Positions 4,606 through 5,095 of a stretch of 5,095 nt of DNA are shown piece after piece. A model generated the notes under the pieces. That model was not told the DNA's origin, made no database searches, and was given only the letters and a program-made list of their open reading frames with translations. This DNA comes from Candidatus Latescibacterota bacterium (lineage in GTDB: Bacteria; JAAXHH01; JABIQT01): positions 1 to 5,095 of the forward strand of contig JABIQT010000073.1 of NCBI GenBank assembly GCA_018667995.1. Direction: 5' to 3'. The translations under genes were made by a program, and so were the position numbers. How positions within the stretch are numbered: the stretch's first letter is position 1; every line of letters starts with the position of its first letter.

Positions 4606-5095
4606 ATGAGCAAATACCAGAATGGAACACAACAAACCATGAGAAAAAACGAACTACGAAAATGGCGAGAGAATTACACTACATACACAGGCGAATGCTT
4701 GGCGGAAGGTGTGCGTCTCAATGTCCATTACGAAGAGAAGGACTATGTGAAGGATCTTGGTGCAAAGTGGCATCCCGATTCATCTGGTAAAGGTGGATAT
4801 TGGTGGATGCCTATGCGGCAGTTGTCTCGCCAACCCGATTCATATGTTCCAAGTGTTGTGAATACCTTTGAAATGGGCGAGAGCGATACTGGCGGAACAA
4901 CCACAGGCATTACCGTTCTCCAATGGTTGAACGACAACAAGATGCTCTCTGGTGATTGGCATGGCGATCTTGACAAAGATGCATGTGGCAAAGCAAGCAT
5001 TGACGAAACCCCCAAGGAATATTCCCTTGTACTCAAAGATGCAACAATGAAATTTGATTTCTACAACGATTTGCAGATTGTTCGGTTCACGATCA
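4606..5095 (+). CDS. DUF5710-motif protein, 3' end outside the window (163+ aa)
   Basis: An open frame from ATG 4606 runs to the end of the window with no stop, so it is partial at the C-terminus. Residues 36-69 match the short DUF5710-type pattern 'LNV-x-EKD-x-LGAKW-x-WWMP': VRLNVHYEEKD (36-46), LGAKWHPD (51-58) and YWWMPMRQL (65-73). This small beta-rich motif occurs in plasmid and phage proteins, including some primase-like and DNA-modifying ones, and its activity is not established. The rest (ITVLQWLNDNKMLSGDW, 102-118; EYSLVLKDATMKFDFYND, 138-155) is not recognised. Only a weak ribosome site, GGGA five bases upstream, supports ATG 4606. ATG 4639 (MRKNELRKW) is an alternative. No signal peptide or membrane segment is visible. 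It may be transcribed with cobS and the acidic gene, or from its own leader. Confidence 0.75.
   Translation, partial: MSKYQNGTQQTMRKNELRKWRENYTTYTGECLAEGVRLNVHYEEKDYVKDLGAKWHPDSSGKGGYWWMPMRQLSRQPDSYVPSVVNTFEMGESDTGGTTTGITVLQWLNDNKMLSGDWHGDLDKDACGKASIDETPKEYSLVLKDATMKFDFYNDLQIVRFTI

Overview
The window looks like a piece of a double-stranded DNA tailed-phage genome (or a prophage). It shows tight packing, Shine-Dalgarno-type starts, short hypothetical genes and, most tellingly, the pair of phage proteins usually annotated CobS (MoxR/CobS-type AAA+ ATPase) and CobT (VWA protein with an N-terminal HExxH metallopeptidase-like domain). Such pairs are common in large myophages, including T4-like cyanophages. 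No capsid, tail, polymerase or integrase gene is present, so the phage assignment rests on gene content and style, and the host cannot be named.

Layout. Positions 71-352 (minus) hold a 93-residue protein of unknown function with a strong ribosome binding site. Positions 381-445 hold two back-to-back intrinsic terminators for minus-strand transcription. They lie directly behind the large minus-strand gene at 458-2686 (742 residues, CobT-like). Positions 2687-3050 are a 364-base divergent control region. It carries an outward-facing promoter at each end, built on the same roughly 21-base motif; three A-tracts phased at 10 bp; a perfect DnaA-box sequence with a near copy 11 bp away; and several inverted repeats. 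Positions 3051-4256 (plus) encode the 401-residue CobS-like ATPase. It is followed, with a small overlap, by a very acidic small protein (4244-4471). Positions 4472-4605 are an A-rich leader with three GGGACTCC repeats spaced 49-50 bp. From 4606 a plus-strand gene with a DUF5710-type motif runs off the right end.

How the genes may work together. In the bacterial family, CobS and CobT are the AAA+ and VWA subunits of aerobic cobaltochelatase, which also needs the large CobN subunit. No CobN is seen here. The CobT-like protein carries HExxH plus a downstream NVVED motif, which fits a putative metallopeptidase domain fused to a MIDAS-bearing VWA domain. The ATPase and the VWA/peptidase protein are therefore more likely a MoxR-VWA style remodelling or proteolytic machine than a B12 enzyme; this is inference. 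The shared promoter motif on both sides of the divergent region suggests co-expression at matched times. The tandem terminators keep strong cobT transcription from running fully into the small gene at the left end.
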